Source: Allorhodopirellula solitaria (GTDB lineage Bacteria; Planctomycetota; Planctomycetia; Pirellulales; Pirellulaceae). From it: a stretch of 64,000 nucleotides of DNA. The stretch's first letter is position 1; every line of letters starts with the position of its first letter. Below are positions 17,607 to 27,766 of the stretch, one piece after another. Both the position numbers and the translations under genes were made by a program. The stretch spans positions 302,903-366,902 of the forward strand of contig NZ_SJPK01000002.1 in NCBI RefSeq assembly GCF_007859855.1, read 5' to 3'. The notes under the pieces were generated by a model, which saw only the letters and a list, made by a program, of their open reading frames with translations, had not been told where the DNA came from and searched no databases.

Positions 17607-17922
17607 CGAGCAGTAGATAAGAAGTGAGGATGTGAACGGAGAATTTCCTCCGAGTTTAGTCAACAAGTCTAATCGACAGAGCGGCGCAATCGCGCGTTTT
17701 TCGCCAAGTTTTCTGACCCGAATTGCTGACGAGGCAAATGAAAGCCTGCCAACCCCTACATCTTGCCTATCAGGTACGAGGTGCGCCTGCCAGGTGGGGA
17801 TGTACCGCTTTTTCAGCCTCTAGCGGTCAAGCCGGTTCCCCGGGATGTCCGAACCAACACTTGCGGGGGAACCCCGCGCGCCACCGCTGGCGAAATTGAA
17901 CACTCCAACCTGACTATCTGCC
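17607..17922. other. Divergent intergenic region
   Basis: No gene seen. It must carry the promoters of the coiled-coil membrane protein (minus) and the TolC-like gene (plus). No confident promoter or operator words are visible. Confidence 0.5.
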
Positions 17923-20787
17923 ATGGATGGTAACGACGTGACCGATCCAGCTCTGAAGTACGATTTTCACGCTCATCGACGATTCAATCGTCAGATCATG
18001 GGGCAGGTTGCCCCCCTGCTTGTGGTGGTGGTCTGTGGGTTGTGGGTAGGTGGCTGTTCGCGGTCGCACTACCGCGTCCAAGCCAACAAGGAAGCCAACG
18101 CGTTGATCGCGGAAAAGGCCTCGCACGTCGCTCGGCCGGTAAACACGCGGCTCGACATCGAACTCGACCCGCGCAGCCGTATGTTCAATCCCTTCGATCC
18201 TGATTTCCAGCCGATGCCGTTGGACGATCCCGCCTCGCACCGCTACATGCAGTGCGTCGACGGCCGACGTGGCTACCCGATGTGGGATGCCGCGGGCCTG
18301 ACCAATACCGCTGAAAACCCGGGGTGGTGGCAATACCTACCGCTCAACGAGAACGGGGTTTTGGAGCTCAACTCTGAGAACGCGGTTCGGATCGCCATGC
18401 TGCATTCACCGGAGTACCAGGAACAGCTCGAGAGTCTCTTTCTCTCGGCGTTGGACGTCAGTAGCGAGCGTTTCCAGTTCGATACCCAGTTCTTTGGTGG
18501 TGCGAGCACGTCCTATACCACGGCCGGACCGGGACAATTTGGCGACAGCAGCAGCCGTGTTGCCGTGGGCGGATACAGTTTAGGACGCCGCGATTTTGCG
18601 ATGGAGCGCGCTTTCGCGACCGGTGGTAACCTCGTGGTCGGTCTGGCTAATAACATCGTGTGGGAACTCAGTGGTCCCAATTCGCAATCGGCGGTGACGG
18701 TGCTCGATTTCGCCATGATCCAGCCGCTGTTGCGGAACGCGGGGCGGGACCGGGTGCTCGAACGTTTGACGCTCGCCGAACGAAACCTGCTGGCCAACGT
18801 CCGGTCGTTCGAGCGTTTCCGCCGGGGGTTCTACCTCAACATTGTTACCGGGCGAAACATCGACGCAGGTGTGCAGCGTAGCGGCGGTGTTTTTGGTGTC
18901 GGTCTGAGTGGATTCACGGGTCTGGGCGGCGGTTTCAGCGGCCTCGGCGGCGGTGGCGGCGGATTCAACTTCAACTCCGGTGTCCCCGATGCCGGTGGGT
19001 TCTTTGGTCTGCTCCAGGATCAGTTGCAGATCCGCAACCTCGAAGAGAATGTGGCCCGGCTCGGCGAGAATTTGCTCGTACTTGAAAACACGCTCGTGGA
19101 ACTGCTCACGACCATTCCGGAAGATCCCGAGGCGATCATTCGGCAGCGATTGCAGGTCTCTCAGTCACGCTCGTCACTGCTGAGCGCGCAGAGTGCCTTG
19201 GTGACACGCCGCGTCGGCTATCAGAATTCCATCGATGGTTTTCTCACCGACCTGGGGTTGCCGCCCTACATCTGTGTCGAGATCAACGATCCCACATTGA
19301 CACGGTTTGAACTGATTGATCGCGATTTGCGGATGCGTCGTGAGGAGCTCATCGCCGTTCGCTCGGAAGTCGGCAGGATCAACGTTGAGCTGTTGGACTT
19401 GGCCGAAACGGAAATCGACCCCACGACTGGGTTGCCGACATCTCGCGTGGCGTGGGACAACCAAACCAAAGCGCTCGTCGAGGAGCTGCGGCAATCATTG
19501 CAACCGATATCGCGGTTCTCGCGATCGCTCGTTCAGGAAGATTTGCCGCGGGTCCGCGAAGACCTCGCCACCCTTCAGGAACAGATTCCCGAGCGACGAC
19601 GGCAGACCGAATCGCTGCTGGCGCTCTACCGCGAAGAGCAGAACACGATTTGCTCGCTACTCGGTATCGAGTCGGTCGATGAATCGATCTTCGACATTGA
19701 GCCAGTCCTCGAAACCGGCGGCGAACTCGAAGAGAACTACGCTCGCCTCTCCTCGCGCTTAGAGCTATACCAAGCCGAGATCGATGCACTGACCGATTCG
19801 ATCGAGAGATTTGTCGCGGCGGGACCGGGGACAAACAACGAAGCGGAAGTCGCCGAACAGATCCGCGACCGTGTGATTCTAGCGAGCCAAGATCTGCTCG
19901 CCAAACTCGGCGATGACGTGCTCGAGTTGCAACTCGTTCAAGCCCGCGCTCGAGTCGAGAGTCTCGTCCTCCCAGAAGTGGAGATCGATCCCGGCGAAGC
20001 ATTGCAGATCGCTCGTGTGAACCGACGTGACTGGGCCAATGCCCGCGCCAGCCTGGTGGATCGGTATCGCTCGATCGAATTTATCGCTGACAATCTCGAG
20101 AGCAACTTGGATGTGATTTTTTCAGGCGAGATCAACAACGATGGCAACAACCCCTTTGCGCTGCGGAGCGATTCCGGAGCACTGCGGGTGGGTTTGCAGT
20201 GGGATGCACCCATCACGCGGCTGCAGGAACGCAATACCTACCGCCAGTCCTTGATCGAATACGAGCAAGCCAAGCGGTCGTACTACGGCTACGAGGATAG
20301 TATTTGGCGACTGATGAGGTCGACGATCCGGCAACTTCGAGCCAACCGCATCAACTTTGAACTCGGACGGCAGTCGGTGCGAATCGCAGCGTCTCAGTTG
20401 GAGATCAACGAGGACATTCGCGAATTCCGCGATGCCCGAGGGCTCAGCAGCGGGCCGACGGCCGCTCGGGATACCATCACGGCTCTGAGTGCGTTGCTCG
20501 ATTCACAGAATGGGTTGTTGAACCTCTACGTGAACTTCGAAGTCGTTCGCCGCGGACTGGACTTGGATCTCGGCACGATGGAGCTCACCCCCGACGGGAT
20601 GTGGATCGACCCCGGCCCCATTGATCCCGACGCGATGCTGGGCTTGGTCGGTACGAGTGAGACGGGCATGATCGAATGCGGGCCAACCCCCTTCATCGAT
20701 GGTGAAAACCCCTGCACGCCGCCGGCTTGCGGAGGAATCCCGATCAGACCGCAACCGACCGCAGCGATCTATGGAACCGGGATTTGA
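17923..20787 (+). CDS. TolC-like outer-membrane efflux lipoprotein, enlarged
   Basis: 954 residues, about twice normal TolC length. The N-terminus has a basic region and a hydrophobic stretch ending in VGGCS (about 42-46), a lipoprotein signal with Cys at +1. A second ATG at 17998 would give a shorter leader that keeps this lipobox. The core alternates long coiled helices with ALQIAR- and ELNSENAVRIAML-like starts, as in the two TolC repeats: one begins near residue 145 and the second near 685. Between them are a Gly-rich insert (about 320-350) and two long extra helical stretches. The protein likely forms an outer-membrane export channel; no pump subunits lie nearby. Confidence 0.8.
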   Translation: MDGNDVTDPALKYDFHAHRRFNRQIMGQVAPLLVVVVCGLWVGGCSRSHYRVQANKEANALIAEKASHVARPVNTRLDIELDPRSRMFNPFDPDFQPMPLDDPASHRYMQCVDGRRGYPMWDAAGLTNTAENPGWWQYLPLNENGVLELNSENAVRIAMLHSPEYQEQLESLFLSALDVSSERFQFDTQFFGGASTSYTTAGPGQFGDSSSRVAVGGYSLGRRDFAMERAFATGGNLVVGLANNIVWELSGPNSQSAVTVLDFAMIQPLLRNAGRDRVLERLTLAERNLLANVRSFERFRRGFYLNIVTGRNIDAGVQRSGGVFGVGLSGFTGLGGGFSGLGGGGGGFNFNSGVPDAGGFFGLLQDQLQIRNLEENVARLGENLLVLENTLVELLTTIPEDPEAIIRQRLQVSQSRSSLLSAQSALVTRRVGYQNSIDGFLTDLGLPPYICVEINDPTLTRFELIDRDLRMRREELIAVRSEVGRINVELLDLAETEIDPTTGLPTSRVAWDNQTKALVEELRQSLQPISRFSRSLVQEDLPRVREDLATLQEQIPERRRQTESLLALYREEQNTICSLLGIESVDESIFDIEPVLETGGELEENYARLSSRLELYQAEIDALTDSIERFVAAGPGTNNEAEVAEQIRDRVILASQDLLAKLGDDVLELQLVQARARVESLVLPEVEIDPGEALQIARVNRRDWANARASLVDRYRSIEFIADNLESNLDVIFSGEINNDGNNPFALRSDSGALRVGLQWDAPITRLQERNTYRQSLIEYEQAKRSYYGYEDSIWRLMRSTIRQLRANRINFELGRQSVRIAASQLEINEDIREFRDARGLSSGPTAARDTITALSALLDSQNGLLNLYVNFEVVRRGLDLDLGTMELTPDGMWIDPGPIDPDAMLGLVGTSETGMIECGPTPFIDGENPCTPPACGGIPIRPQPTAAIYGTGI

Positions 20788-20816
20788 CGGTGATCCCGGC
20801 AGCGTCGCCCGTCAGA

Positions 20817-20838
20817 CGTCGACTCCCGGGAGTCGACG
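20817..20838. other. Perfect 22-bp palindrome after the TolC-like gene
   Basis: The half-site CGTCGACTCCC is followed directly by its exact reverse complement, 30 bases after the TolC-like stop. A further GACGCTCGGGAG copy overlaps on the right. Without a loop or T-run it is a poor intrinsic terminator; it may be a dimer binding site or part of a repeat. Confidence 0.5.
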
Positions 20839-20918
20839 CTCGGGAGTAGGTGTCCAGAAGTCGTAGACGCCCAGAAGTCGCCGACGAGGAGCCTATCCGC
20901 CGACCGCGTCGCAGCCGA

Positions 20919-22025
20919 TTAGAACGGCACCGAGCCGGGCGGATCCTCGCCGTCTTCCCAGTCGTCGGAGAGGTCGTCGATCGACCCGCCGCGTACCTCG
21001 TGATCTTCGAGGAAGCTCTCACCATCGTCATCGTCGTCGAGAAGTTCGTCAAAGTCCTCGTCGAGATCGTCGTCACCTGGATCGAGTAAATGTTCTGGGG
21101 GCGAGACCGAATCGTTGGGGATCCAGCGGATTGTGGGGCGGGGTGGGTCCGAGAGCGAAGTGCCACACTCGATTGCCGACCAGCTCAGGTCGCCCGGCCC
21201 GTCGGCGGTATCGCCCGTGCAGACATCCTCATCGCCGGCGAGCAAGTAGAGGGTGGCGTGACGCAAGAAGCTCTCGATGTCCCCGGGCTTGTACGCATCG
21301 CCGCGGCAAACCGCTTCCATGTCGGGCAGATCGAACTGGCCATTGCCGACCGTGTCCATCACGACCCAACCGTCGTCTTCGGTGAAAATTCGCACGTTTG
21401 TCCACATGTCCAAGGGCGGCAGTTCGTGGCTCCAGGCGTGGTTGAGCCCTTGGCGGAGCAAGTCGGCGTCGCGCAGGATTTCGCCACCCGGATTGAAATA
21501 GCACAGCGCCTCGGGCGACTCGAGCAGCGCGGTCACCGCCCGCGTCAGTGCTTGTAGCTCAGCCATCGCATCATAGTCGTGCGGGACCAGAGGTAGGTCA
21601 TCTTCGTCGTCGTCCTCGCCCTCCTCTGTGCCCAGGATGTAACTGATCAGCAGGCGGACATGGGCGGTATGCTCTTGGACTGCCTCGGCGGCCCCCTCCC
21701 ATCCCCACGACTGCGCCGCTGCCCGTTGCAGTCCCCCGGGGAACGCCAGGGGACCGTATTGGCCGAGCGACCAGGCGACGAAGCGTTCAGGCGATTCATC
21801 GGGGTCCCCCATGTCGTCGGGCCAGGGGGCATCCGCCGGGGTTACTAACAAATGACCCTCGGTTTGCGGCCGGAACTCGTACACGAGCGTCTCGGGGGCC
21901 TCGGCGTCGTCGGACTCTTGGCGGGCTGCCAATTGGAAGCTCTGCAATCTCCGCTGGATCTCTTCGCTCGACAGCGGTCGCTTCAAAAGGACACACATGC
22001 CCTGAGTGAACAATCCTTTTGCCAT
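20919..22025 (-). CDS. DUF4261-like cytosolic protein
   Basis: 368 residues from the ATG at 22025, preceded by GGAGTGAC at a good distance; the GTG one codon earlier is less likely. The start MAKGLFTQGMCVLLKRPLS and the patterns PWPDDMGDP, FVAWSLGQYGP and FPGGLQRA resemble DUF4261 proteins. These are uncharacterised and often found beside stress or secretion genes. No transmembrane helix or signal is present. The last 70 residues are strongly acidic (runs of Asp/Glu). The protein stands alone between the TolC-like gene and the response regulator. Confidence 0.72.
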   Translation of the reverse strand: MAKGLFTQGMCVLLKRPLSSEEIQRRLQSFQLAARQESDDAEAPETLVYEFRPQTEGHLLVTPADAPWPDDMGDPDESPERFVAWSLGQYGPLAFPGGLQRAAAQSWGWEGAAEAVQEHTAHVRLLISYILGTEEGEDDDEDDLPLVPHDYDAMAELQALTRAVTALLESPEALCYFNPGGEILRDADLLRQGLNHAWSHELPPLDMWTNVRIFTEDDGWVVMDTVGNGQFDLPDMEAVCRGDAYKPGDIESFLRHATLYLLAGDEDVCTGDTADGPGDLSWSAIECGTSLSDPPRPTIRWIPNDSVSPPEHLLDPGDDDLDEDFDELLDDDDDGESFLEDHEVRGGSIDDLSDDWEDGEDPPGSVPF

Positions 22026-22658
22026 CACGTCACTCCTATTCGGTTGAGTTGCCAGCGATCCATGCTTCTATGCGGATGCCGAACCGATCGGTCTTCTGTC
22101 ACGCCTATTTCTCGCTTTCGTATCGCTCAATCCTAAGGCACCGGCAGTGTTTTTGCGACCGAATTGCACTGAAATTCGCCGTTGAGCCCTAAGTTTTCCT
22201 GTTTTGAACGGTTCGAGGGAAGGCTCTGCCTGCTCGCTGGCGTGGTCGAAACACTCCGACAGCGGTCTATTTCGCCCAAACGGATTTTTCGCTGGAAATC
22301 CGCCGGATTTTCTGCGAACAGAATATCCCCCTATAGGTGTATACCTTATAATGATGCAAATCATTCAGGCCAGTTTCCAACCACCCGGGAGAAAATCTCG
22401 GGTATTTTTGAGGACAATGTGCAATCCGTAAGGTAGCGTTTGTCTTGAAAATTGCGGTGTTTCAACACAATGGCTCCGCGGGGGTGGATTGACATCCGAG
22501 CGACTTGCCTGCCACGAACGGTTGACTCAGTACTACCATGTTAGGGTAGAACATCTGTCGACTTGGTCGGCGTTCAGTGGAACTGTTTCGCCGTTGGTTC
22601 CGTCTACTGAGGTAGACGGGCCACCCACTCAAACCTTATCTACTTGGAAGAAGACCTC
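22026..22658. other. Long intergenic region before the response regulator
   Basis: 633 bases with no supported gene; the open frames here are short and unlike proteins. The left part (22290-22400) is AT-rich and could hold promoters for both neighbours. TTGACT at 22522 lies about 137 bases before the regulator start and might be a -35 word, but no good -10 follows. Confidence 0.45.
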
Positions 22659-23291
22659 ATGTCGAAACGCCTTTTAATTGTCGATGACCACGCCGTCTCG
22701 CGGTTAGGGACTCGTGCAGCGCTCAGTGAAACTGACATCGAAATTGTCGGTGAAGCTACCAAAGCGACCGAAGCTCTCGAATTCGTCAGCAACGACGTCC
22801 CTGACGCCGTTTTGCTGGACATCCGCATGGAAGGTGGCGACGGACTGAACACCCTTGGCCGACTGAAACTTGACCATCCCGACCTGCCGATCTTGCTGTT
22901 CTCGGGCTATGACAACCCCACCTACATTGCCCGCGCGGTTGCGCTCGGTGCTGCCGGTTACGTGCTCAAGTCGGCTCCGATCGAGCGATTGGTCGAAGCG
23001 CTCAATCTCTGTTTCGCTGGCGAGCAATCTTGGACTCGTGAAGAACTGCGACGCGTGACCGGTGCCTTGGCCACGCCGCGTATGAGCCAAGACATCGACG
23101 TGCCACTGACACAGCGAGAGAGCGAAGTGCTGCGACAGATGGCCCTTGGCCTGACCAATAAAGAGATCGCCAAGATGCTCGGCATCAGCTACGAAACGGT
23201 GAAAGAACACGTCCAGCACATTCTTCGCAAGCTCGGGGTCTCCGACCGCACCCAAGCCGCTGTGTGGGCCGTTCGCAAAGACCTCGTTTAG
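22659..23291 (+). CDS. NarL/FixJ-family response regulator
   Basis: 210 residues. The chosen ATG at 22659 is preceded by GGAAGAAG; a TTG five codons earlier would bury this site. Receiver domain 1-120: acidic pair Asp9/Asp10, phospho-acceptor Asp54 in VLLDIRM, Ser82 in place of the switch Thr, and Lys104 in VLKSAP. The LuxR-type helix-turn-helix (about 143-205) shows LTQRESEVLRQMALGLTNKE followed by TVKEHVQHILRKLGV. It should act as a phosphorylation-dependent transcription factor. No histidine kinase is next to it, so it is an orphan here. It lies seven bases before the enolase-superfamily gene. Confidence 0.93.
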   Translation: MSKRLLIVDDHAVSRLGTRAALSETDIEIVGEATKATEALEFVSNDVPDAVLLDIRMEGGDGLNTLGRLKLDHPDLPILLFSGYDNPTYIARAVALGAAGYVLKSAPIERLVEALNLCFAGEQSWTREELRRVTGALATPRMSQDIDVPLTQRESEVLRQMALGLTNKEIAKMLGISYETVKEHVQHILRKLGVSDRTQAAVWAVRKDLV

Positions 23292-23297
23292 TCTAGG

Positions 23298-24677
23298 ATG
23301 CAAGGACGCGTGACACCCTCGACAGCAGTCATTGGGATTTCGTTTCAATTGGAGACGGAATCCTACCGTTACCGGACGCCGATGAAATTCGGCGGCCGTG
23401 TCGTCAATGATGCCACTGTGCTCAACGCGACCTGTCATGCCACGCTCGCCAATGGCCAGCGTGGTGTGGGACTCGGTAGCATGACCATGGGTGTCGCGTG
23501 GGCTTGGCCTGATGCCAGCCTCGATGACGCCATGAAACTATCGGTTGTTCTGGATCTAGCCGCTAGCCTCGCTGCGGCCTGTGAATCGTTGGATGTCTCG
23601 GGGCATCCGGTGGAAATCTGCTTGGAGCTTGCCGCTCAGCGGCCGCGGATCGCCGCTGACGTGGCTCAGAAGCACTCGCTCTCGGCACCGATCCCTGAGC
23701 TCGCAGTCCTGTTGGCTGGGTCGGTAATCGAAGCGTCGCTCGTCGACGCGCAGGGCAAAGCAACCAGCCGAAGCGCCTATGATTTGCTTTCGCCGGAGCA
23801 CCTCCCTAGCGACCTGGGGAAACTTCTCGGCGAGCAAGCCTATGACGGTTTGACGCTCGATCAGTTCGTCTCCTCCGCTCCGGTTGCGACGCTGCCGCTC
23901 TATCATCTCGTCGGTGCCCTGGACCCGTTGACGCTCGAAGAGGTCGCTACGCCGGTCGACGATGGGCTGCCCGAAACGCTCGACCAATGGATCGAGCGAA
24001 ATGAACTAACCCACCTCAAACTCAAGCTCGCCGGTGATGATGCCGATTGGGATCTGCAGCGAATCATTCGTGTTGATGAGGTAGCCTGCCAAACCAAACG
24101 ACGCGGTCGATCGACAGGCGAGCCTTATTTCTATTCTCTCGATTTCAATGAACGTTGTCCCGATGAGGACTACGTCCTCGATTTGCTCACTGAACTTCAG
24201 AAACGTTGCCCGCTCGGCTACGAGCGTGTGCAGTACATCGAGCAACCGACTGCGCGGGACCTGACGCGTCCCGATGCGGTGACGATGCACCGCGTGTGCA
24301 AGCTCAAACCAGTCGTCATCGATGAATCCCTCACCGACCTCAATAGTCTTCGCATGGCGGTCGAGCAAGGGTATTCAGGGATCGCCCTGAAAGCCTGCAA
24401 GGGACATGCGGAAGCACTGTTACTCGGCGCTGTGGCGCAGCACGAGAAACTGTTCCTCTGTGTGCAGGACCTGACCTGTGTGGGAGCTTCGTTCCTGCAC
24501 TCCGCGTCGTTGGCTGCCCACATTCCCGCTGTTGCTGCTGTCGAGAGCAATGGTCGCCAATACTGCCCGGAAGGCAACGCGGCCTGGATGCCTCGCTATC
24601 GCGAACTGTTCGAGATTCGGGGCGGCGAAATTCCCACCGCGATGCTCAATGGCCCCGGGCTCGGATTCGACAAGTAG
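23298..24677 (+). CDS. Enolase-superfamily enzyme (mandelate racemase/muconate lactonizing type)
   Basis: 459 residues. The barrel shows the superfamily catalytic residues: LKLKLAG (KxK, about 240), the metal ligands DFNE (about 281), EQP (about 315) and DES (about 342), then the ALKACKGH strand. Enzymes of this group abstract a proton next to a carboxylate with Mg2+ in the cytosol. It is longer than a typical muconate lactonizing enzyme, with an enlarged N-terminal capping domain (about 90-190). The substrate is unknown. The ATG lies six bases after the response-regulator stop, so the two genes are probably co-transcribed, which is unusual. Confidence 0.85.
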   Translation: MQGRVTPSTAVIGISFQLETESYRYRTPMKFGGRVVNDATVLNATCHATLANGQRGVGLGSMTMGVAWAWPDASLDDAMKLSVVLDLAASLAAACESLDVSGHPVEICLELAAQRPRIAADVAQKHSLSAPIPELAVLLAGSVIEASLVDAQGKATSRSAYDLLSPEHLPSDLGKLLGEQAYDGLTLDQFVSSAPVATLPLYHLVGALDPLTLEEVATPVDDGLPETLDQWIERNELTHLKLKLAGDDADWDLQRIIRVDEVACQTKRRGRSTGEPYFYSLDFNERCPDEDYVLDLLTELQKRCPLGYERVQYIEQPTARDLTRPDAVTMHRVCKLKPVVIDESLTDLNSLRMAVEQGYSGIALKACKGHAEALLLGAVAQHEKLFLCVQDLTCVGASFLHSASLAAHIPAVAAVESNGRQYCPEGNAAWMPRYRELFEIRGGEIPTAMLNGPGLGFDK

Positions 24678-24766
24678 AACGCGCGGCGATGACCGGCCCT
24701 GCAAGTGGTCAGTGGTGTTGAGCTGGGCGGATCGACTGGTGAGCCTACTCGGCTCGGGATCGACGT

Positions 24767-26731
24767 TCACTGGTTCTCTCGCACCCAATTGATCAGTCCA
24801 CCAGTTCGAATGATCTCGATTTGACGCTCCGAAAGGGTATGCTCGACGATCAAGCTTGTTTCCCGGGTGCTGTTTTCAATGATTGCTTGGGGGCCATTTC
24901 GAAGTTGCGGAATCATAGTCGAAATCTGCAGCTGGTCATCCCGGTAGATTCTGTCGTAGTCGTTCGGGTTGGCGAATGTCAGAGGCAGGATGCCAAAGTT
25001 GACGAGGTTCTGCCAATGGATCCTTGAGAAGCTGATCGCGATGACGAGGCGTAGGCCGAGGTATCGTGGTGCCAGGGCTGCATGCTCGCGACTGGAGCCC
25101 TGCCCATAATTCCGTCCCGCGACGATCGCGTGGCCACCGTGATCTCTTAGTTCGGTAGCCCGTTGGCCGTAGGTCTCGTCAACCTGCTCGAAGACGAAAT
25201 CGCTGATCGCGGGGATGTTGCTTCGGAAAGGCAACACCCTCGCTCCGGCGGGCATGATTTCGTCGGTGGAGATGTTGTCGCCAACCTGGAGCGCTACGGT
25301 CACCTCGAGTTCATACGGTAGCGGTTCAAAAGCGGGGATCGACACGATGTTGGGGCCATGAACCAATTCCACCCGGGAGGAATCCTCTGGGTCGAGCGGC
25401 TCCTGCAGCATGGTGGTATTGAGAATGGGTTCAGCGGGATCGTCGATGCGCGGGTAGCTCATTACCGACTGCAGGTCTCGCGGGTCGGTGATCGCGCCGG
25501 CCAGCGCCGAGGCCGCTGCCGTTTCGGGGCTCACCAAGCAAACGCGGTCTTCACGCGTCCCCGATCGGCCCGGGAAGTTTCGCGGTACGGTCCGCAGGCT
25601 GATGCGGTCCGTGGCGGGAGCCTGCCCCATACCGATGCAGCCATTACAACCGGCTTGATGGATTCTCGCGCCTGCCTGCAGGAGGGGCTGCAGATATCCA
25701 TCAGCGACGAGGTTTTGCAGAATCTGACGCGACGTCGGGTTAATGTCCAGCGACAGGCCCGATGCCACCGAGCGGTTGCGGATGATTTCCGCGACGACGG
25801 CGAAGTCACGGTAGCCGGGATTGGCCGACGACCCAACGTAAGCTTGGTAAATCGGCTCGCCGGCTACCTCGCGAACCGGTCGCACGTTGTCGGGGCTCGA
25901 CGGCATCGCAATCATCGGCTCGAGGCTCGATAGATCGATTTCATCGTTCACGTCGTACCCCGCACTCTGGTCAGCGACGATGCGGCTCCAGGCATCCTCA
26001 CGGCCTTGGCCACGGAGGAAAGATCGGGTGACTTCATCCGATGGAAATACCGATGTGGTCGCTCCCAATTCGGCACCCATGTTGGCAATGACGTGCCGGT
26101 CCATGGCACTCAGGTAGGCGAGCCCGTCGCCATAGTATTCTACGATTCGCCCCACGCCCCCTTTGACGCTATGCCGACGAAGCATCTCGAGAATCACATC
26201 CTTGGCACTGACCCAATCGGGCAACTGGCCACTCAGCCGAACACCCCAGATCTCGGGCATCTTGACATAGAGCGGGTAACCGCAAATCGCCATGGCGACA
26301 TCGATACCGCCGGCGCCCATGGCTAGCATCCCGATCGCTCCGGCGGCGCAGCTATGGCTGTCGCTTCCCAGAAGGGTCTTCCCGGGCGCACCAAAACGTT
26401 CCTGGTGCAGCGGGTGGCTAACCCCGTTGCCGGGGCGGCTGAACCAGAGTCCGAATTTTTGGCAGGCACTTTGCAGAAACAGGTGATCGTCGGGGTTCTT
26501 GAAGTCTTCCTGTAAGAGGTTGTGGTCAACATATTGGGCCGACACCTCTGTCTGTGCCCGCTCGAGGTGCATCGCCGCGAGTTCGAGCATCACCAAGGTT
26601 CCCGTGGCATCCTGCGTCAGCGTCTGGTCGATCTTCAACCCAATCTCGCTACCAGGCTGCATTTCGCCTTCCAGCAAATGGGACGAGATCAATTTCTGTG
26701 CAACGTTCATTTTCGGTGTGTTGCCTGACAT
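24767..26731 (-). CDS. acn: Aconitate hydratase, short (Aquifex-type) form
   Basis: 654 residues, the length of the shorter aconitase type rather than the 900-residue AcnA. It interconverts citrate and isocitrate in the TCA cycle. The three iron-sulfur ligands are visible: Cys128 in GSDSHSC, and Cys362 and Cys365 in AGCNGCIGMG. The swivelling C-terminal domain has GRNYGQGSSREHAALAPRYL (about 545-565), the substrate-binding SRE loop. The start ATG at 26731 is the first codon of MSGNTPKMNVAQK. Convergent with the enolase-type gene and divergent from an exported protein, so it is a single-gene unit. Confidence 0.93.
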   Translation of the reverse strand: MSGNTPKMNVAQKLISSHLLEGEMQPGSEIGLKIDQTLTQDATGTLVMLELAAMHLERAQTEVSAQYVDHNLLQEDFKNPDDHLFLQSACQKFGLWFSRPGNGVSHPLHQERFGAPGKTLLGSDSHSCAAGAIGMLAMGAGGIDVAMAICGYPLYVKMPEIWGVRLSGQLPDWVSAKDVILEMLRRHSVKGGVGRIVEYYGDGLAYLSAMDRHVIANMGAELGATTSVFPSDEVTRSFLRGQGREDAWSRIVADQSAGYDVNDEIDLSSLEPMIAMPSSPDNVRPVREVAGEPIYQAYVGSSANPGYRDFAVVAEIIRNRSVASGLSLDINPTSRQILQNLVADGYLQPLLQAGARIHQAGCNGCIGMGQAPATDRISLRTVPRNFPGRSGTREDRVCLVSPETAAASALAGAITDPRDLQSVMSYPRIDDPAEPILNTTMLQEPLDPEDSSRVELVHGPNIVSIPAFEPLPYELEVTVALQVGDNISTDEIMPAGARVLPFRSNIPAISDFVFEQVDETYGQRATELRDHGGHAIVAGRNYGQGSSREHAALAPRYLGLRLVIAISFSRIHWQNLVNFGILPLTFANPNDYDRIYRDDQLQISTMIPQLRNGPQAIIENSTRETSLIVEHTLSERQIEIIRTGGLINWVRENQ

Positions 26732-27017
26732 GCGGAGCCCCTCGTGTTTGACTCAGTTTGCCGTGATGCGATTGGCTCAAACACGTGGCGGAGCGAATCG
26801 AGTCACGTCGAAAACCTACAAAACGCCGCAAACATCGTGCCGCCAACTGGCCGCTGAGGCGTCCCGGTTGCAGCCATTTCGGCACGTTGATTGCACCTCT
26901 TGGATCACCGCGTCATAGGACGGTCGGGGCTGGTCGCTGTAGGCCAGCCGATGACTCGCTTCGCAGGTGCGTCGAATTCGCGTGGGCCGTCCGTTTTCCT
27001 CCTACTAGGAGCCCCTC

Positions 27018-27695
27018 ATGCTCGTTAGCAAGACACATTGGTTGGTCGCGATTGCGGCAGCCGGCTTTGTCGCCGGACCAGCCGTCGCTCAACAAGATCG
27101 CGTTCCCACCACCAAGCCCGGCACTCAGTCCGATGCCCAGCCGAGCGGCGAACAGCCACCCGTCGAAGCAGCGGCGGAGGGAAGCGGCGATGCTGATGCC
27201 GCGGTCGATCCGAACGCTCTCGAGCCAGACAAGCTCGAGCAGCAAATGCGGATGGACCAAATGGCGATGAAGCAGACGATGAAGAACATCGAGTTGGTGT
27301 CGAAAGTGAAGTCGGAACTGATGAGCGATGAGCGGTTGGCTGCCCGGGTGGCTCGAGAGATCCTGATGCAGGAGTTGGTCCAGGACAAAGAGTATCTTGC
27401 GATGATGCGAGACGGCCTGCGAACCGAAACGGATTCCGATCCCGCCATGGAGTCTCTGGTTGAAAAGATTTCCGCTGCCAAGGCCGCCATGGTGAAGGAC
27501 GAGGCGGCTATGATGTCCATGACCCGGGAGTTGATGGTTCGGCAACTGGCGGCCAACCGGATCGCCATGATGAACGGCGGCCGGCTAAACGAGCAGGCTC
27601 CCGAGAACGTCAGCGAGAGAACAGAGGCGGATTCCGACGCTGGCCAGATTAGTTCCAGTGAGGCGGAAACGGAAGCGACCGCGGCGGTCAATTAG
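27018..27695 (+). CDS. Exported helical protein, unknown
   Basis: 225 residues with a clear signal peptide (about 1-25, ending AVAQQ). The mature part has a Pro/Ser/Ala-rich stretch and then long helices rich in Met, Gln, Glu and Lys (about 75-190), such as QQMRMDQMAMKQTM. AGGAG sits 7 bases before the ATG. Secreted and probably alpha-helical in the periplasm; no family is recognised. Confidence 0.75.
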   Translation: MLVSKTHWLVAIAAAGFVAGPAVAQQDRVPTTKPGTQSDAQPSGEQPPVEAAAEGSGDADAAVDPNALEPDKLEQQMRMDQMAMKQTMKNIELVSKVKSELMSDERLAARVAREILMQELVQDKEYLAMMRDGLRTETDSDPAMESLVEKISAAKAAMVKDEAAMMSMTRELMVRQLAANRIAMMNGGRLNEQAPENVSERTEADSDAGQISSSEAETEATAAVN

Positions 27696-27766
27696 TCCCA
27701 CCCAGTCCAATCTGCTAGCTGAAGTCACCTTTCTATTTTCACGGTCTATCCACAGAGGATTCTGTC

